Assembly (NCBI GenBank): GCA_040753075.1
Contig: JBFMHA010000015.1
Span: 3,624 to 67,623, forward strand
DNA length: 64,000 nt
Reading direction: 5' to 3'
DNA from: UBA6814 sp040753075
Lineage (GTDB): Bacteria; Desulfobacterota; Desulfovibrionia; Desulfovibrionales; Desulfovibrionaceae
Numbering within the stretch: position 1 is the stretch's first letter; the number at the start of each line of letters is the position of its first letter. Below the pieces are notes generated by a model. The model did not search any database. It was not told the origin of the DNA and saw only the letters and a program-made list of their open reading frames with translations. Below, piece after piece: positions 1 through 8,789 of this stretch. A program made the translations under genes and the position numbers.

Positions 1-2
1 TT

Positions 3-842
3 ATTTTCAACAGCGGCGAAGAAACCATTTCATTTTCTAAGAAAAAAAGCGCAGAGGATTTTATTGAGTGCATAAATTTATTTAATAGAACAATATTCGA
101 GAAGAAGATGAACAATGATATGCGATACTTTTATCAGAATGACGATTTTCGAGACGTTGAGAAAGATGAATTTGATTTGACAAATCAAAATAATTACATA
201 AAAATAAACATGATAAAAGGAGGATTACTTCTCGCCATCGCACTTTACCTTGCATTCACATTCAATTCAAACAAAAATAATCACCTAATTACAAAACCAC
301 TGCCACCACATACAAAAAAAGAGTATAGTAATTATTCTATACCACCAACTAATACATTACAAAGCGTTGACACAAAAGGCGCAGATAAAATAGAGCCATC
401 AACACAATATAATAAGCCGACTCAAATAAATGCTCCAACAGTACCACAGAAACCATTCCCTAATCATGGAACTATCAAAAAACTTACAAAAAATAAAAAC
501 ATAGCCCCACTTGAAATAATAACTAACCCCATTGACACAGAGTACTATTACATTAAACTTGTTGATTTTAAATCAAATACTGGCGTTCTGAATATATATT
601 TACATCCCGGAAAATCGTTTAAAACTGATGTTCCACTGGGTTCGTATAAAATTAAGTATGCGACTGGATTAACTTGGTATGGAGAAAAGCATTTGTTTGG
701 ATCTGAAACAAAATGTTCAGCGGCTCTCGAACAATTTGATTTTGTGAAAGAGGGCAATAGCGTAAAGGGGTATACAGTAGAATTAATATTACAACAACAT
801 GGTAATCTGCGTACAGTAGACATCCCCATAGAAGATTTTTAA
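3..842 (+). CDS. AT-rich single-pass membrane protein, 5' end outside the window
   Basis: The frame is open from the first bases of the window through the ATG at 108, with no stop, so the gene very probably starts upstream; the ATG at 108 has only a poor ribosome site and would give 244 residues. Counting from that ATG there is one hydrophobic segment at about residues 37-53, a Pro/Thr/Asn-rich linker to about 130, then a compact domain (about 135-244) rich in aromatic and Gly residues, with stretches such as PLGSYKIKYATG and HGNLRTVDI. I have an impression that this last domain recurs in proteins of unknown function from mobile regions, but cannot name the family. Base composition is far more AT-rich than anything else here, suggesting recent transfer. 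The stop overlaps the end of the convergent hicB by a few bases. Function unknown. Confidence 0.7.
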   Translation: MFNSGEETISFSKKKSAEDFIECINLFNRTIFEKKMNNDMRYFYQNDDFRDVEKDEFDLTNQNNYIKINMIKGGLLLAIALYLAFTFNSNKNNHLITKPLPPHTKKEYSNYSIPPTNTLQSVDTKGADKIEPSTQYNKPTQINAPTVPQKPFPNHGTIKKLTKNKNIAPLEIITNPIDTEYYYIKLVDFKSNTGVLNIYLHPGKSFKTDVPLGSYKIKYATGLTWYGEKHLFGSETKCSAALEQFDFVKEGNSVKGYTVELILQQHGNLRTVDIPIEDF

Positions 843-1027
843 TCTGGCAACATTTCCCCCTCTTCCAACATGATTTCCACATACCCCGCCAAAGCGTCCT
901 CGGCCATGGCCCGGGCCTCGTCGAGGGTGTCGCCTTGGGTGATGCAGCCGGGAAAGTCGGGGAACTCGACCCAGTAGCCGCCCTCTTCGGCGGGATGGAA
1001 CAGGGCGAGGTATCTTGCCAATGCCAT
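839..1027 (-). CDS. hicB: HicB-like antitoxin N-terminal domain, probably truncated
   Basis: A 62-residue protein with the HicB RNase H-like fold signature: an initial YLALFHP strand, EEGGYWVEFPDFPGC, then GDTLDEARAMAEDAL. HicB proteins neutralise HicA mRNA interferases. The ATG at 1027 is chosen over an upstream in-frame start at 1078 because AGGAAA lies just before it and the family signature begins immediately after it. Full HicB antitoxins usually carry a C-terminal DNA-binding domain and run to about 100-140 residues; this one stops just where the AT-rich segment begins. No hicA is visible beside it: thiE lies 34 bases upstream. It is either a solitary short HicB, which is common, or a remnant cut by insertion of the neighbouring AT-rich DNA. 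Confidence 0.75.
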   Translation of the reverse strand: MALARYLALFHPAEEGGYWVEFPDFPGCITQGDTLDEARAMAEDALAGYVEIMLEEGEMLPD

Positions 1028-1061
1028 TGTTTCCTGTCTGGTTAATGCGCGATACCACGCA

Positions 1062-1727
1062 TCACACGATACAGGCAAGCAACCCCCGCGCCGCCGCCCC
1101 CGGGTCTCCGGCCGCGCTGATGGCCGACACCACCGCTATGCCCGCCACGCCGCAGGCGTGGACGTCTTTCGCGTTCTCCAGCCCGATTCCCCCGATCGCA
1201 ACAACGGGCAGGCGGGTGGCCTGGACGAAGGCGCGGAGGCCTTCGGGGCCGAGGGCCTGGCCGGCGTCAGGCTTGGTGGGGGACGGGTAGACCGGGCCCA
1301 CGCCGAGGTAGTCCACGTCGAGGGTCTCGGCTTCGCGGACCTGTTCGAGCGTCTTGACCGTGAGGCCGATGATGGCGTCCGGCCCCAGGATGCGGCGGGC
1401 GTCGATAGCCGGGAGGTCGGATTGGCCGACATGGACCCCGGCGGCCCTTGCAGCCAGGGCCACGTCGGCGCGGTCGTTGATGAGAAGGGGGACGCCTTGC
1501 GGGTCGAGGATGGCCTTGAGTTCTCTGGCCTCCTCCAGCAACTCGCGCGTGTCCGCGTCCTTGTGGCGGAGCTGGACCATGGTGGCCCCGCCCTTGACGG
1601 CGGAGGCCACCACGTCCATCAATTGCGCCAGGGACGGCCGAAACGGCCTGGGGCGGCCCCGGCAGTCCGCCGGGCCGGCGACCAGCATCAGCCTCAGAGA
1701 GGAGCGCAGGTCGCGGCGCGGATTCAT
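1062..1727 (-). CDS. thiE: Thiamine phosphate synthase
   Basis: A 221-residue TIM-barrel enzyme that joins HMP pyrophosphate to the thiazole phosphate carboxylate to give thiamine phosphate. Family motifs are present in order: VQLRHKD (phosphate and Mg binding strand), INDRADVALAARAAGVHVGQ, YLGVGPVYPSPTK and a final VAIGGI loop. The usual IIG(V/L)S segment reads IIGLT. The ATG at 1727 overlaps the stop of the preceding thi4 by four bases, so the two are translationally coupled and both lie under the TPP riboswitch. Length is normal for ThiE. The N-terminal 20 or so residues are Arg-rich and not typical of the fold, but no better start is seen. Confidence 0.93.
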   Translation of the reverse strand: MNPRRDLRSSLRLMLVAGPADCRGRPRPFRPSLAQLMDVVASAVKGGATMVQLRHKDADTRELLEEARELKAILDPQGVPLLINDRADVALAARAAGVHVGQSDLPAIDARRILGPDAIIGLTVKTLEQVREAETLDVDYLGVGPVYPSPTKPDAGQALGPEGLRAFVQATRLPVVAIGGIGLENAKDVHACGVAGIAVVSAISAAGDPGAAARGLLACIV

Positions 1728-2518
1728 CTGGCCCGCAGCTCGGCCGCGACCAACTCCGCGACCTTCTCGCCCGAGAGCAGCATGCCGCCGAAGATGGGCC
1801 CCATGCGGTAGGAGCCGCGCGAGGCGTTGGCCGCCATGCCCGCCACGTACATGCCCGGGAAGATGCAGCCGGTGTTGTGCAGGGTGTGCTCCTCGGCCAC
1901 CTCGGCCCACATGGAGCGCTCGCCCTCGATGCCGCCCGAGGGCGTGTTCAGCCGCACCCCGTTCTTGCGCACCAGCACCTTGAGCACCTCCAGGCCGTGG
2001 CCCGTGGCCTCGATGGTGACTTTGGCGAAGACCGTGAGCGGGTCCACGTGCAGGCCGGTCATCTCCACCGGGGTGGAGTTCACCACCAGGCCGCAGACCC
2101 GGGCCGCGCCGTCCTCGCCGCGCAGCACCACGTCCTCCACGGACAGGCAGTTGAAGATGCGCGCGCCCGCGGCGCAGGCCTTGTGCGCCAGGCCCACGGT
2201 GGCGGCCACCGCGTCCGCGGTGTAATACTCGTCGCGGTACTGCCGGGTGGCCACGCCCGCGTTCTCCAGCACGTGGCGGCTGCCTTCCTGCACCACGATC
2301 TCGTTGAAGGTCATGCCGCCGCCCCACATGCCGCCGCCGATGGACAGCTTGCGCTCGAACAGCGCCACCTTGAAGCCCTGCCCGGCCAGCAGCCAGGCGC
2401 TGGTCAGGCCCGAGGGGCCGCCCCCGACAACGGCCACGTCCAGGTCCAGGCAGTCGCGGAACTTCTCGAAATAGCGGGTCAGGATGGCCTCGGAAATGAG
2501 GCGTTCGTCAAGAGCCAC
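1724..2518 (-). CDS. thi4: Sulfide-dependent thiazole synthase, Thi4 family
   Basis: A 264-residue FAD/NAD-binding protein making the thiazole moiety of thiamine from NAD, glycine and a sulfur source. The dinucleotide motif GGGPSG lies at 32-37, followed by ERK and GGGMWGGGM typical of Thi4. Where yeast Thi4 has the sacrificial cysteine in its active loop, this protein has His157 in the context TGLHVDPLT, as in methanogen Thi4 that use free sulfide catalytically; that fits an anaerobe living with sulfide. The GTG start at 2518 is preceded by GGAGG at a 7-base spacing; longer in-frame readings run back through the riboswitch and are rejected. Many bacteria use ThiG/ThiH/ThiF instead; none is seen here. 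The gene symbol thi4 is a family name. Confidence 0.92.
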   Translation of the reverse strand: MALDERLISEAILTRYFEKFRDCLDLDVAVVGGGPSGLTSAWLLAGQGFKVALFERKLSIGGGMWGGGMTFNEIVVQEGSRHVLENAGVATRQYRDEYYTADAVAATVGLAHKACAAGARIFNCLSVEDVVLRGEDGAARVCGLVVNSTPVEMTGLHVDPLTVFAKVTIEATGHGLEVLKVLVRKNGVRLNTPSGGIEGERSMWAEVAEEHTLHNTGCIFPGMYVAGMAANASRGSYRMGPIFGGMLLSGEKVAELVAAELRAR

Positions 2519-2582
2519 GGTCAACCTCCGGTCATGGTTTCCCGGGGATCGCCGGCCTTGCGGCTGCGGCGGGCGGACCACG

Positions 2583-2609
2583 AAAAATGGCCGCCCGGGG
2601 AGGACGGCC
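2583..2609 (-). terminator. Intrinsic terminator of the TPP riboswitch expression platform
   Basis: Read on the minus strand, an 8-bp stem (GGCCGTCC pairing with GGGCGGCC, one G-U pair) closes a 5-base loop and is followed within one base by five U residues. It lies between the TPP aptamer and the thi4 start, the usual place for a ligand-controlled terminator, so thiamine control here is probably by premature termination rather than translation block. Confidence 0.8.
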
Positions 2610-2619
2610 ATGCCATCTG

Positions 2620-2717
2620 CGTCTTCCTCCACCGGCATTACCCGGATCAGGTTCGACGGTCGGACCCACAGTCGCCAAGGGTCCCTCTCAGCCCGGTTTG
2701 TCCGAGCTCCCGCGTAT
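2620..2717 (-). promoter_or_regulatory. TPP (thi-box) riboswitch
   Basis: On the minus strand the conserved thi-box elements are readable: GGGCTGAGAGGGACCC, then GACCGTCGAACCTGATC, CGGGTAATGCCGG and GGAGGAAG, closed by outer arms near 2701-2716. It precedes thi4-thiE by about 100 bases and is followed directly by an intrinsic terminator. By family knowledge, binding of thiamine pyrophosphate shuts off the downstream genes. The match to the consensus is near complete. Confidence 0.95.
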
Positions 2718-2763
2718 GACACGCGCGCCGGCCCCGGCCCCTGCCGGGGGGCGCAGCAAAATC

Positions 2764-2792
2764 CCCATATCCCGGAACGCGTTCCGAAGCAA
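2764..2792 (-). promoter_or_regulatory. Candidate sigma-70 promoter of thi4-thiE
   Basis: TTGCTT, a 17-base spacer and TATGGG are placed just upstream of the TPP aptamer. The spacer contains the perfect 14-base palindrome CGGAACGCGTTCCG at 2773-2786, which could be an operator or chance. The -10 match is moderate. Confidence 0.4.
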
Positions 2793-2803
2793 GGGGTTTC
2801 CCG

Positions 2804-4714
2804 CTACCGGCCGGCCTCCCCCAGCTCCCGGATGGCCGCGGCGATGCCGGCCTGGTCCAGGCCCAGGCGCTGGCGCAGCTCCTTCTGCTTGCCGTGCTCC
2901 ACGAAGGCGTCGGGCAGGCCCAGACGCTTCACGGTCAGGCCCGCCAGCGCGCCCCGGTCGGCCAGAAGCTCCAGCACCGCGCTGCCCATGCCGCCGGCCA
3001 GGCTGCCCTCCTCCACCAGGAGGAGCCGCTTGCAGCCGGCCGCCAGGTCCAGGAGCTGGTCCGCGGGCAGGGGCTTCACGAAGCGCAGGTTGAACACCGC
3101 GGCCTGCGGCCCTCCCGCGCCGGCCACTTCCTCGGCCGCGGCCAGGCAGGGATGCACGCGGCTGCCCAGGGCCACCACCAGCAGGTCGGCGCCCTCGCGC
3201 AGCAGTTCGCCCTCGCCCAGGGGAAGGGGCTCGGGGCTGTCGTGCATGGCCGCTCCAACGCCCACGCCGCGGGGATAGCGCACCGCAGCCGGCCCGGGAT
3301 GGGCCAGGCAGGTGGCCAGCATGCGCTGCAGTTCGGCCTCGTCCTTGGGCGACATGAGGATCAGGTTGGGCACGTGGCGCAGATAGGAGATGTCGAAGGC
3401 CCCGTGATGGGTGGGGCCGTCCTCGCCCACCAGGCCGCCCCGGTCCAGGCACAGGGTCACGGGCAGGTTCTGCAGGCACACGTCGTGCACCACCTGGTCG
3501 TAGGAGCGCTGCATGAAGGTGGAGTACACCGCCACCACCGGCCGGAACCCGCGGGTGGCCAGGCCCGCGGCGAACGTCACCGCGTGCTGCTCGCAGATGC
3601 CCACGTCCACGAACCGCTCCGGGAAGCGGCGGGCGAACTCGGCCAGGCCGGTGCCCTCGGGCATGGCCGCGGTGATGGCCATGACCCGCTCGTCCGCCTC
3701 GGCCAGGCGGCACAGGGTGGAGCCGAAGACCTCGGTGTAGGTGGGCAGGGTGCAGGCGCCGTACTTGAGCGCCTCTCCGGTTTCGGGCTCGAAGCAGCCC
3801 ACCCCGTGGAAATAGGTGGGATCGGTCTCGGCCGGGGCGTAGCCCTTGCCCTTCTTGGTGAGCACGTGCACCAGCACCGGGCCTTCCAGGTTGCGCACCT
3901 GGCTGAAGACCTTGACGAGCCCCTCCAGGTCGTGGCCGTCGAACGGGCCCAGGTAGTTGAAGCGGAAGGCCTCGAAGAGCATGCCCGGGGTGAAGAAGCT
4001 CTTGAACGACTCCTCGCTGCGCTTGGCGTAGGCCACCAGGTCGCGGCCGAAGCGCGGCACCGAGCCGAGGAAGGACTCCATCTCCTTCTTGAAGCGCACG
4101 ACCCAGCGGCTGGACAGGTTGCGGGAGAGGAACGAGGAGAGCGCGCCCACGTTCTTGGAGATGGACATCTCGTTGTCGTTGAGCACCACCACCAGGTCCG
4201 AACCCAGGCCTCCGGCCTGGTTCAGGCCCTCGTAGGCCAGGCCCGCGGTCATGGAGCCGTCGCCGATGACCGCCACCACCTTGTGGTCTTCGCCCTTGCG
4301 GTCCCGGGCCACGGCCATGCCCAGAGCCGCGGAGATGGAGGTGGAGGAATGCCCCACCCCGAAATGGTCGAAGGGGCTCTCGCTCATCTTGGGGAAGCCC
4401 GAGATGCCGCCCAGGGTGCGCAGGGTATGGAAATCGCCGCGCCTGCCGGTGAGGATCTTGTAGGCGTAGGCCTGGTGCCCCACGTCCCAGACCAGGCTGT
4501 CCCGGGAGGGATCGAACACCCTGAGCAGGGCCAGGGTGAGCTCCACCACGCCCAGGGAGGGGGCCAGGTGCCCGCCGTTCTGGGACACGGTCTCGATGAT
4601 GAGGCGGCGGACCTCGGCGGCCAGGCCGGTCAACTCGGCCAGGGACAGGTCGGCCAGGTCGGCCGGATCGGAAATGCGGGGCAGTATGCCCACGGGAACC
4701 GGTGCGTCGTCCAT
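2804..4714 (-). CDS. dxs: 1-deoxy-D-xylulose-5-phosphate synthase
   Basis: A 636-residue transketolase-like enzyme condensing pyruvate and glyceraldehyde 3-phosphate, the first step of the MEP isoprenoid pathway and also a source of the thiazole and pyridoxal precursor DXP. Seen: the ThDP site [13 protein letters not shown] with its NDN, the [11 protein letters not shown] segment, and [15 protein letters not shown] in the pyrimidine-binding domain. Length matches the family (about 620-640). The ATG at 4714 follows the ispA stop by two bases, so the genes are tightly coupled, giving ispA-dxs as the distal part of a long minus-strand operon. The thi4 promoter and riboswitch start directly after the stop, and Dxs product feeds terpenoids but not Thi4, which uses NAD. 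Confidence 0.97.
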   Translation of the reverse strand: MDDAPVPVGILPRISDPADLADLSLAELTGLAAEVRRLIIETVSQNGGHLAPSLGVVELTLALLRVFDPSRDSLVWDVGHQAYAYKILTGRRGDFHTLRTLGGISGFPKMSESPFDHFGVGHSSTSISAALGMAVARDRKGEDHKVVAVIGDGSMTAGLAYEGLNQAGGLGSDLVVVLNDNEMSISKNVGALSSFLSRNLSSRWVVRFKKEMESFLGSVPRFGRDLVAYAKRSEESFKSFFTPGMLFEAFRFNYLGPFDGHDLEGLVKVFSQVRNLEGPVLVHVLTKKGKGYAPAETDPTYFHGVGCFEPETGEALKYGACTLPTYTEVFGSTLCRLAEADERVMAITAAMPEGTGLAEFARRFPERFVDVGICEQHAVTFAAGLATRGFRPVVAVYSTFMQRSYDQVVHDVCLQNLPVTLCLDRGGLVGEDGPTHHGAFDISYLRHVPNLILMSPKDEAELQRMLATCLAHPGPAAVRYPRGVGVGAAMHDSPEPLPLGEGELLREGADLLVVALGSRVHPCLAAAEEVAGAGGPQAAVFNLRFVKPLPADQLLDLAAGCKRLLLVEEGSLAGGMGSAVLELLADRGALAGLTVKRLGLPDAFVEHGKQKELRQRLGLDQAGIAAAIRELGEAGR

Positions 4715-4716
4715 GG

Positions 4717-5607
4717 TCAGTTCACGCGCTCCACGATGTAGCGGGCCAGGTCCCGCAGGAAACCGGCCGGGGGTCCGTCCAGGGAGGCCAGGTGCTCCAG
4801 GGCCTCGTCCGCCGCGACGTGGGCCAGGCGGCGGCTTTCGTCCAGGCCCGCCAGGCTCACGTACGTCACCTTGCCCTGGCGCTGGTCGCTGCCCACGGGC
4901 TTGCCGATGGTCTTCTCGTCGCCCACCACGTCCAGGATGTCGTCGGCGATCTGGAAGGCCACGCCCACGGCCCGGCCGTAGCCCTCGGCCCGGGCCGCGA
5001 AGCCCTCGCCGGCCCCGGAGAGCGCGGCCCCGGCCTGGCAGGCCGCGGTGATGAGGGCCCCGGTCTTCATGGCGTGCATGGCGCGCAGTTCGGGCAGGGC
5101 CACCCCGGTCTTCCCGGTCAGCTCCATGTCCACGGCCTGGCCGCCCACCATGCCCGAGGGTCCGGCCCCCCGGGCCAGGACCGCGGCGGCCCGGAGCACC
5201 CGCTCCGGGGGCAGGCCGCCGGGGTTGTCCAGAATCAGGGAGAAGGCCTCGGTGAGCAGGCCGTCCCCGGCCAGGATGGCCGCGGCCTCGCCGAAGACCT
5301 TGTGGTTGGTGGGCCGGCCCCGGCGCAGGTCGTCGTTGTCCATGGCCGGCAGATCGTCGTGCACCAGGGAATAGGTGTGGACCAGCTCCAGGGCCGCGGC
5401 CGCGGGCAGGGCCGCGTCGCCGGCCAGGCCGCCCAGTTCGGCCCAGGCCAGGCACAGGGCCGGACGCATCCGCTTGCCCCCGGCCAGGAGGCTGTACTCC
5501 ATGGCCGCGAGCAGGCCCTCGGGAGCGCCCTTGCCGCGCAGGCAGCCGGCCAGGTAGGCCTCGGTCCGCCGGGCATAGGCCGCCAGGGTGTCCTTAACCG
5601 TCGCCAT
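4717..5607 (-). CDS. ispA: Farnesyl/geranylgeranyl diphosphate synthase (IspA type polyprenyl synthase)
   Basis: About 296 residues of the all-alpha prenyltransferase fold. The first Asp-rich motif appears as [10 protein letters not shown] and the second as DDILD in the context [15 protein letters not shown], both needed for Mg-diphosphate binding. It elongates DMAPP with IPP from the MEP pathway, supplied by ispG and dxs in the same operon. The N-terminus overlaps the xseB stop by 14 bases if ATG 5607 is used; an in-frame GTG at 5613 is equally possible and would add two residues. Product chain length cannot be told with certainty; bacterial genes in this context are usually annotated as farnesyl diphosphate synthase. 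Confidence 0.94.
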   Translation of the reverse strand: MATVKDTLAAYARRTEAYLAGCLRGKGAPEGLLAAMEYSLLAGGKRMRPALCLAWAELGGLAGDAALPAAAALELVHTYSLVHDDLPAMDNDDLRRGRPTNHKVFGEAAAILAGDGLLTEAFSLILDNPGGLPPERVLRAAAVLARGAGPSGMVGGQAVDMELTGKTGVALPELRAMHAMKTGALITAACQAGAALSGAGEGFAARAEGYGRAVGVAFQIADDILDVVGDEKTIGKPVGSDQRQGKVTYVSLAGLDESRRLAHVAADEALEHLASLDGPPAGFLRDLARYIVERVN

Positions 5608-5836
5608 CTTCACCGTCCGGGGCTTCCGGTTTGAAATCCTGGGCCAGGCCCTGGCGCACCACGGCCACCTCGTTCCTGGCCTGCTCCAGCCGCTTGCGGC
5701 AGGCCGCGGCCAGGGCCACGCCTTCCTTGAACAGGGCCACGCCCTTCTCCAGGGGGACCTCCCCGGCCTCCAGCTCCTCGACGATGGCCGAGAGCCGGGC
5801 CAGGGAATCCTCGAACGTCTCCTGCTTCTTCGCCAT
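5594..5836 (-). CDS. xseB: Exodeoxyribonuclease VII small subunit
   Basis: An 80-residue helical protein starting MAKKQETFEDSLARLSAIVE, with the XseB pattern FEDSLARLSAIVEELEAGEVPLEK shortened here to its key parts: FEDSL, VEELE, G..PLE, and a Glu/Lys helix to the end. It binds the large subunit XseA, encoded two genes upstream, to form the single-strand specific exonuclease VII. The ATG at 5836 is preceded by GAGGTGG at a good distance; the GTG six bases earlier is less well placed. The 3' end overlaps ispA, a pairing (xseB-ispA-dxs) conserved in many bacteria. Confidence 0.95.
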   Translation of the reverse strand: MAKKQETFEDSLARLSAIVEELEAGEVPLEKGVALFKEGVALAAACRKRLEQARNEVAVVRQGLAQDFKPEAPDGEDGDG

Positions 5837-5843
5837 GCCCACC

Positions 5844-6731
5844 TCAGAATGCGCAGCCGTTATCCACCAGGGGCAGGGGGTCCACCTTCTGCCCCAGGAC
5901 CGACAGCCCGAAGTGCAGGTGCGGCCCGGTGACCCGGCCGGTGGCCCCCGCCCGGCCCAGGACCTGGCCCCTGGCCACGAACTGGCCCGGGGAGACGTCG
6001 ACGCCCGAGAGGTGGAAGTACATGCTCACCACCCCCTGGCCGTGGTCCAGGTACACCGAGCGGCCGGAAAAATAGTGGTCCGCGGCCAGGGCCACCCGAC
6101 CCGCGCCCATGGCGCGCACCGGCTCGCCCTCGGCGGCCCGCAGGTCCACGCCGCCGTGCGGCGCGCGGGGCCGGCCGTTGAAGAAGCGGCGCAGGCCGTA
6201 CTCGCTGCCCACTGCGCCGTCCACCGGCCGGACCAGGGGGCACTCCAGGAACAGGCCGGGGTCGGCCGCGTCCAGGACCCTGCGCACCTCCTCCTTCTCG
6301 CGGCGGTGGCGCTCCAGGGCCTTGGCCGGCAACTCCACGTACTCCTCCTCGACCTCCAGGCGCTGTTCGGCGAAGGCGCGCTCCTTCACCGCCACCTTGC
6401 TGTGCCTCGCCGTGCGGCCCGCGGCCGTTTCGGCGAAGACATGGAGTACACCATGCCCCGCCGGCGCGTCCAGCCCGACCCCCAGGAGCATCCCGGCCGC
6501 GAAGCCCCGGCCGGTCTCGTAGGCCAGGGGCGAGAATTCCCGGTCCAGCCAGCGCACGGTGAGGTTGCGCAGGGGCGCGTCCGACTCCACCCGGACGAAG
6601 AAGGCCCGGCCCCGCTCCACCGCGGACGGGCACTGCACGGTGAAGCCCCCCGCCGCAGCCGTCCGGCCGGACAGGAGCAGGAGGAACGCCGCCAGACAGA
6701 TGGACAACGCCGCAGATCCGCGCCGGATCAC
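5844..6731 (-). CDS. Secreted M23 (LytM) family metallopeptidase
   Basis: A 295-residue protein with an N-terminal hydrophobic signal segment (about residues 8-25), a beta-rich region, a short charged helical stretch near 150-175 (rich in Arg/Glu), and a C-terminal M23 domain. Zinc-site motifs are complete: HGGVDLRA supplies H and D, and GPHLHFGLS supplies the HxH pair. Such enzymes cleave peptide cross-links in peptidoglycan or act as degenerate activators; here the metal ligands are intact. The GTG start at 6731 overlaps the xseA stop by four bases (GTGA), so translation is coupled. It ends seven bases before xseB, an insertion of an envelope gene between the two exonuclease VII subunits. 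Confidence 0.9.
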   Translation of the reverse strand: MIRRGSAALSICLAAFLLLLSGRTAAAGGFTVQCPSAVERGRAFFVRVESDAPLRNLTVRWLDREFSPLAYETGRGFAAGMLLGVGLDAPAGHGVLHVFAETAAGRTARHSKVAVKERAFAEQRLEVEEEYVELPAKALERHRREKEEVRRVLDAADPGLFLECPLVRPVDGAVGSEYGLRRFFNGRPRAPHGGVDLRAAEGEPVRAMGAGRVALAADHYFSGRSVYLDHGQGVVSMYFHLSGVDVSPGQFVARGQVLGRAGATGRVTGPHLHFGLSVLGQKVDPLPLVDNGCAF

Positions 6732-8143
6732 CCTTCCCCCCCCTCCCGGGACTCCTCCCGGGACTCCTCTGGGGGCTCCACCCGGGCCGCCACCCGGCCG
6801 CCCCGGGTGCGGATGTCCAGGCCGTCGCCCGGGGACACCTCGCCGGGGTCGCGCAGGAAGCGGCCGGTGCGGCGCACCGTGACCAGGCTGTAGCCCCGCG
6901 CCAGGGGCGCTTCCGGATCCAGGGCCGAGAGCCTGGCCTCGGCCAGGGCCAGGCCGTGCTCCCGGCGTCGCGCCATGGCCTCGGCCGCGGGCTCCAGGCG
7001 GCGGGCCAGGGCCTCGAACCTCCCGGCCCGCTCCTCCACCTTTCCGGGACCGAAGGCCCGCTCCAGGCCAACGGCGGCGCGGTCCAGGCCGGCCGCGGCG
7101 CGGTCCAGCAGGCTCCGGGCGGCCCGGTCCAGGGCCCGGGTCTCGCGGACGAAGGCCGCCTCCAGCCGCTCCAGGCGGCGCTGCGGCGAGAGCCAGGCCA
7201 GGGCGCGCGAGAGGCGCTCCAGGCCGGTTTCCCGGCCCGCGAGGAAGCGGGAGAAGCTGCGCAGCAGGGCCGTCTCCAGGCCGTCCACCTGCTGCGCCAG
7301 GGCCAGGCGCTCGGGCCAGAGGAGCTGGGCCGCGTGGGAGGGCGTGGCCGCGCGCAGGTCCGCGACGAGGTCGGCGAGCGACACGTCCTTCTCGTGGCCG
7401 ATGCCCGCCATCACCGGCAGGGGACAGCGGAACACGGCCTCGGCCACGGCCTCCTCGTTGAAGGCCCAGAGGTCCTCCAGGGAGCCGCCGCCGCGGATGA
7501 GGACCACCACCTCGGCCCAGCCGTCGGCCGCAGCCTGCTGCATGGCGGCGACTATCTGCTCCGGGGCGGACGGCCCCTGCACCAGGGTGGGATGGATGCG
7601 GATGGACGCGCCCCGGCCGCGCTCGCCGGCGATGCGCAGGAAGTCGCGGATGGCCGCGCCCTCGGGGGACGTCACCACGGCCACGCGGTCGGGGTGCGGC
7701 GGCAGGGACCGCTTGCGGGCCTGATCGAAAAAGCCCCGGGCCGCGAGCTTCTGCTTCAGGGCCTCGAAGCGCAGGTGCAGGTCGCCGACGCCGTATTCCT
7801 GGACCAGCTCGGCCACCAGCTGGTACACGCCGCGCGGGGCGTACACCCCGATGCGGCCCGCGGCCAGCACCTCCATGCCCTCGGCCAGGGTGAAGGGCTC
7901 CTGGTCGTCCAGGACCTCGCCGGTGAGGGGGTCCACCCCGCCGCCCGCGCCCTCGCGGCGGCGATGCCGGAACCAGACCACGGACAGCACCGCGTCCGCG
8001 TCGCGCAGGGTGAAGTACACATGCCCTGACGCCGGCCGCGACAGGCTCCCCACCTGCCCGCGCACCCACACGAAGGGGAACTGTCCCCCCAGCACCTCGC
8101 CCACGGCCGAGGTCAGTTCGCGCACGGTGAAGACGTGGGGCAA
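6728..8143 (-). CDS. xseA: Exodeoxyribonuclease VII large subunit
   Basis: A 471-residue protein with the N-terminal OB fold (FPFVWVRGQVGSLSRPASGH, VYFTLRD) and the catalytic core, including the GGGSLEDLWAFNEE stretch, GIGHEKD and the AATPSHAAQL segment, all signature regions of XseA. It degrades single-stranded DNA in both directions and works in mismatch repair and tolerance of DNA damage together with XseB. The start is a TTG at 8143, supported by AGGAG at suitable distance and by the family N-terminus beginning at once. The C-terminal tail is Glu/Gly-rich. It is slightly longer than the E. coli enzyme. Confidence 0.95.
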   Translation of the reverse strand: MPHVFTVRELTSAVGEVLGGQFPFVWVRGQVGSLSRPASGHVYFTLRDADAVLSVVWFRHRRREGAGGGVDPLTGEVLDDQEPFTLAEGMEVLAAGRIGVYAPRGVYQLVAELVQEYGVGDLHLRFEALKQKLAARGFFDQARKRSLPPHPDRVAVVTSPEGAAIRDFLRIAGERGRGASIRIHPTLVQGPSAPEQIVAAMQQAAADGWAEVVVLIRGGGSLEDLWAFNEEAVAEAVFRCPLPVMAGIGHEKDVSLADLVADLRAATPSHAAQLLWPERLALAQQVDGLETALLRSFSRFLAGRETGLERLSRALAWLSPQRRLERLEAAFVRETRALDRAARSLLDRAAAGLDRAAVGLERAFGPGKVEERAGRFEALARRLEPAAEAMARRREHGLALAEARLSALDPEAPLARGYSLVTVRRTGRFLRDPGEVSPGDGLDIRTRGGRVAARVEPPEESREESREGGEG

Positions 8144-8168
8144 TGGGTCTCCTGTCCCGCTTTGCCGG

Positions 8169-8789
8169 CTACTCCGCGGCCACCGCGACGCCGCAGCCGA
8201 TGAAGATGGCGCCGGACGCGCGGTTGGCCAGACGCAGGGCGCGGCGGCTGCGCAGGAGCCTGATTGCCCGGGCCGCGGCCAGGGCGTAGGCCGCGGCGCA
8301 GGCCGCCAGCACCACCAGGCAGGCGCCGGCCAGGCGGGCCACGTCGCCGTTGGTCAGGGTGGACATGTCCACGAACGCGGGCAGGAAGCTGCAGTAGAAC
8401 AGGATGACCTTGGGGTTGCCCATGCAGATCACGAACCCGCCCAGCACGCCGCCGGCCATGCTGCGCCGGCGGGATACGGCCTCGGGCCGCACGGTGATCA
8501 TGTCGCCCCGGCCCAGCCAGGCCTGCACGCCCAGCCAGACCAGGTAGGCCGCGCCCGCCCACTTCACCACCATGAACACCCCGCCCAGGCTGGCGGCCAG
8601 GTGGGACATGCCGTAGGCCGCCAGGAGCAGGTACGCCATGTCGCCGAAGGCCACGCCCAGGGTCATGACCATGGCCGAGCCGAAGCCCGAGCTCACCGAC
8701 CGGGCGGTGATGGCCAACATGCAAGGCCCCGGGGTGATGCAGGCCACGAAGAAGGCCGCGGCGAAGGCCAGCAGCGCGCCGACGCCCAC
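8169..8789 (-). CDS. LysE/RhtB family amino acid exporter
   Basis: A 206-residue inner membrane protein with about six hydrophobic segments. The family N-terminal signature is present: an initial helix, then ITPGPCMLAITARSVSSG, and later GNPKVILFYCSFLP. Members export amino acids such as lysine, homoserine or threonine; the substrate here is not predictable. The GTG start at 8789 abuts the proS stop and is preceded by GGAGG inside the end of proS, so it is probably co-transcribed in the ispG-proS-dxs run. Confidence 0.9.
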   Translation of the reverse strand: MGVGALLAFAAAFFVACITPGPCMLAITARSVSSGFGSAMVMTLGVAFGDMAYLLLAAYGMSHLAASLGGVFMVVKWAGAAYLVWLGVQAWLGRGDMITVRPEAVSRRRSMAGGVLGGFVICMGNPKVILFYCSFLPAFVDMSTLTNGDVARLAGACLVVLAACAAAYALAAARAIRLLRSRRALRLANRASGAIFIGCGVAVAAE

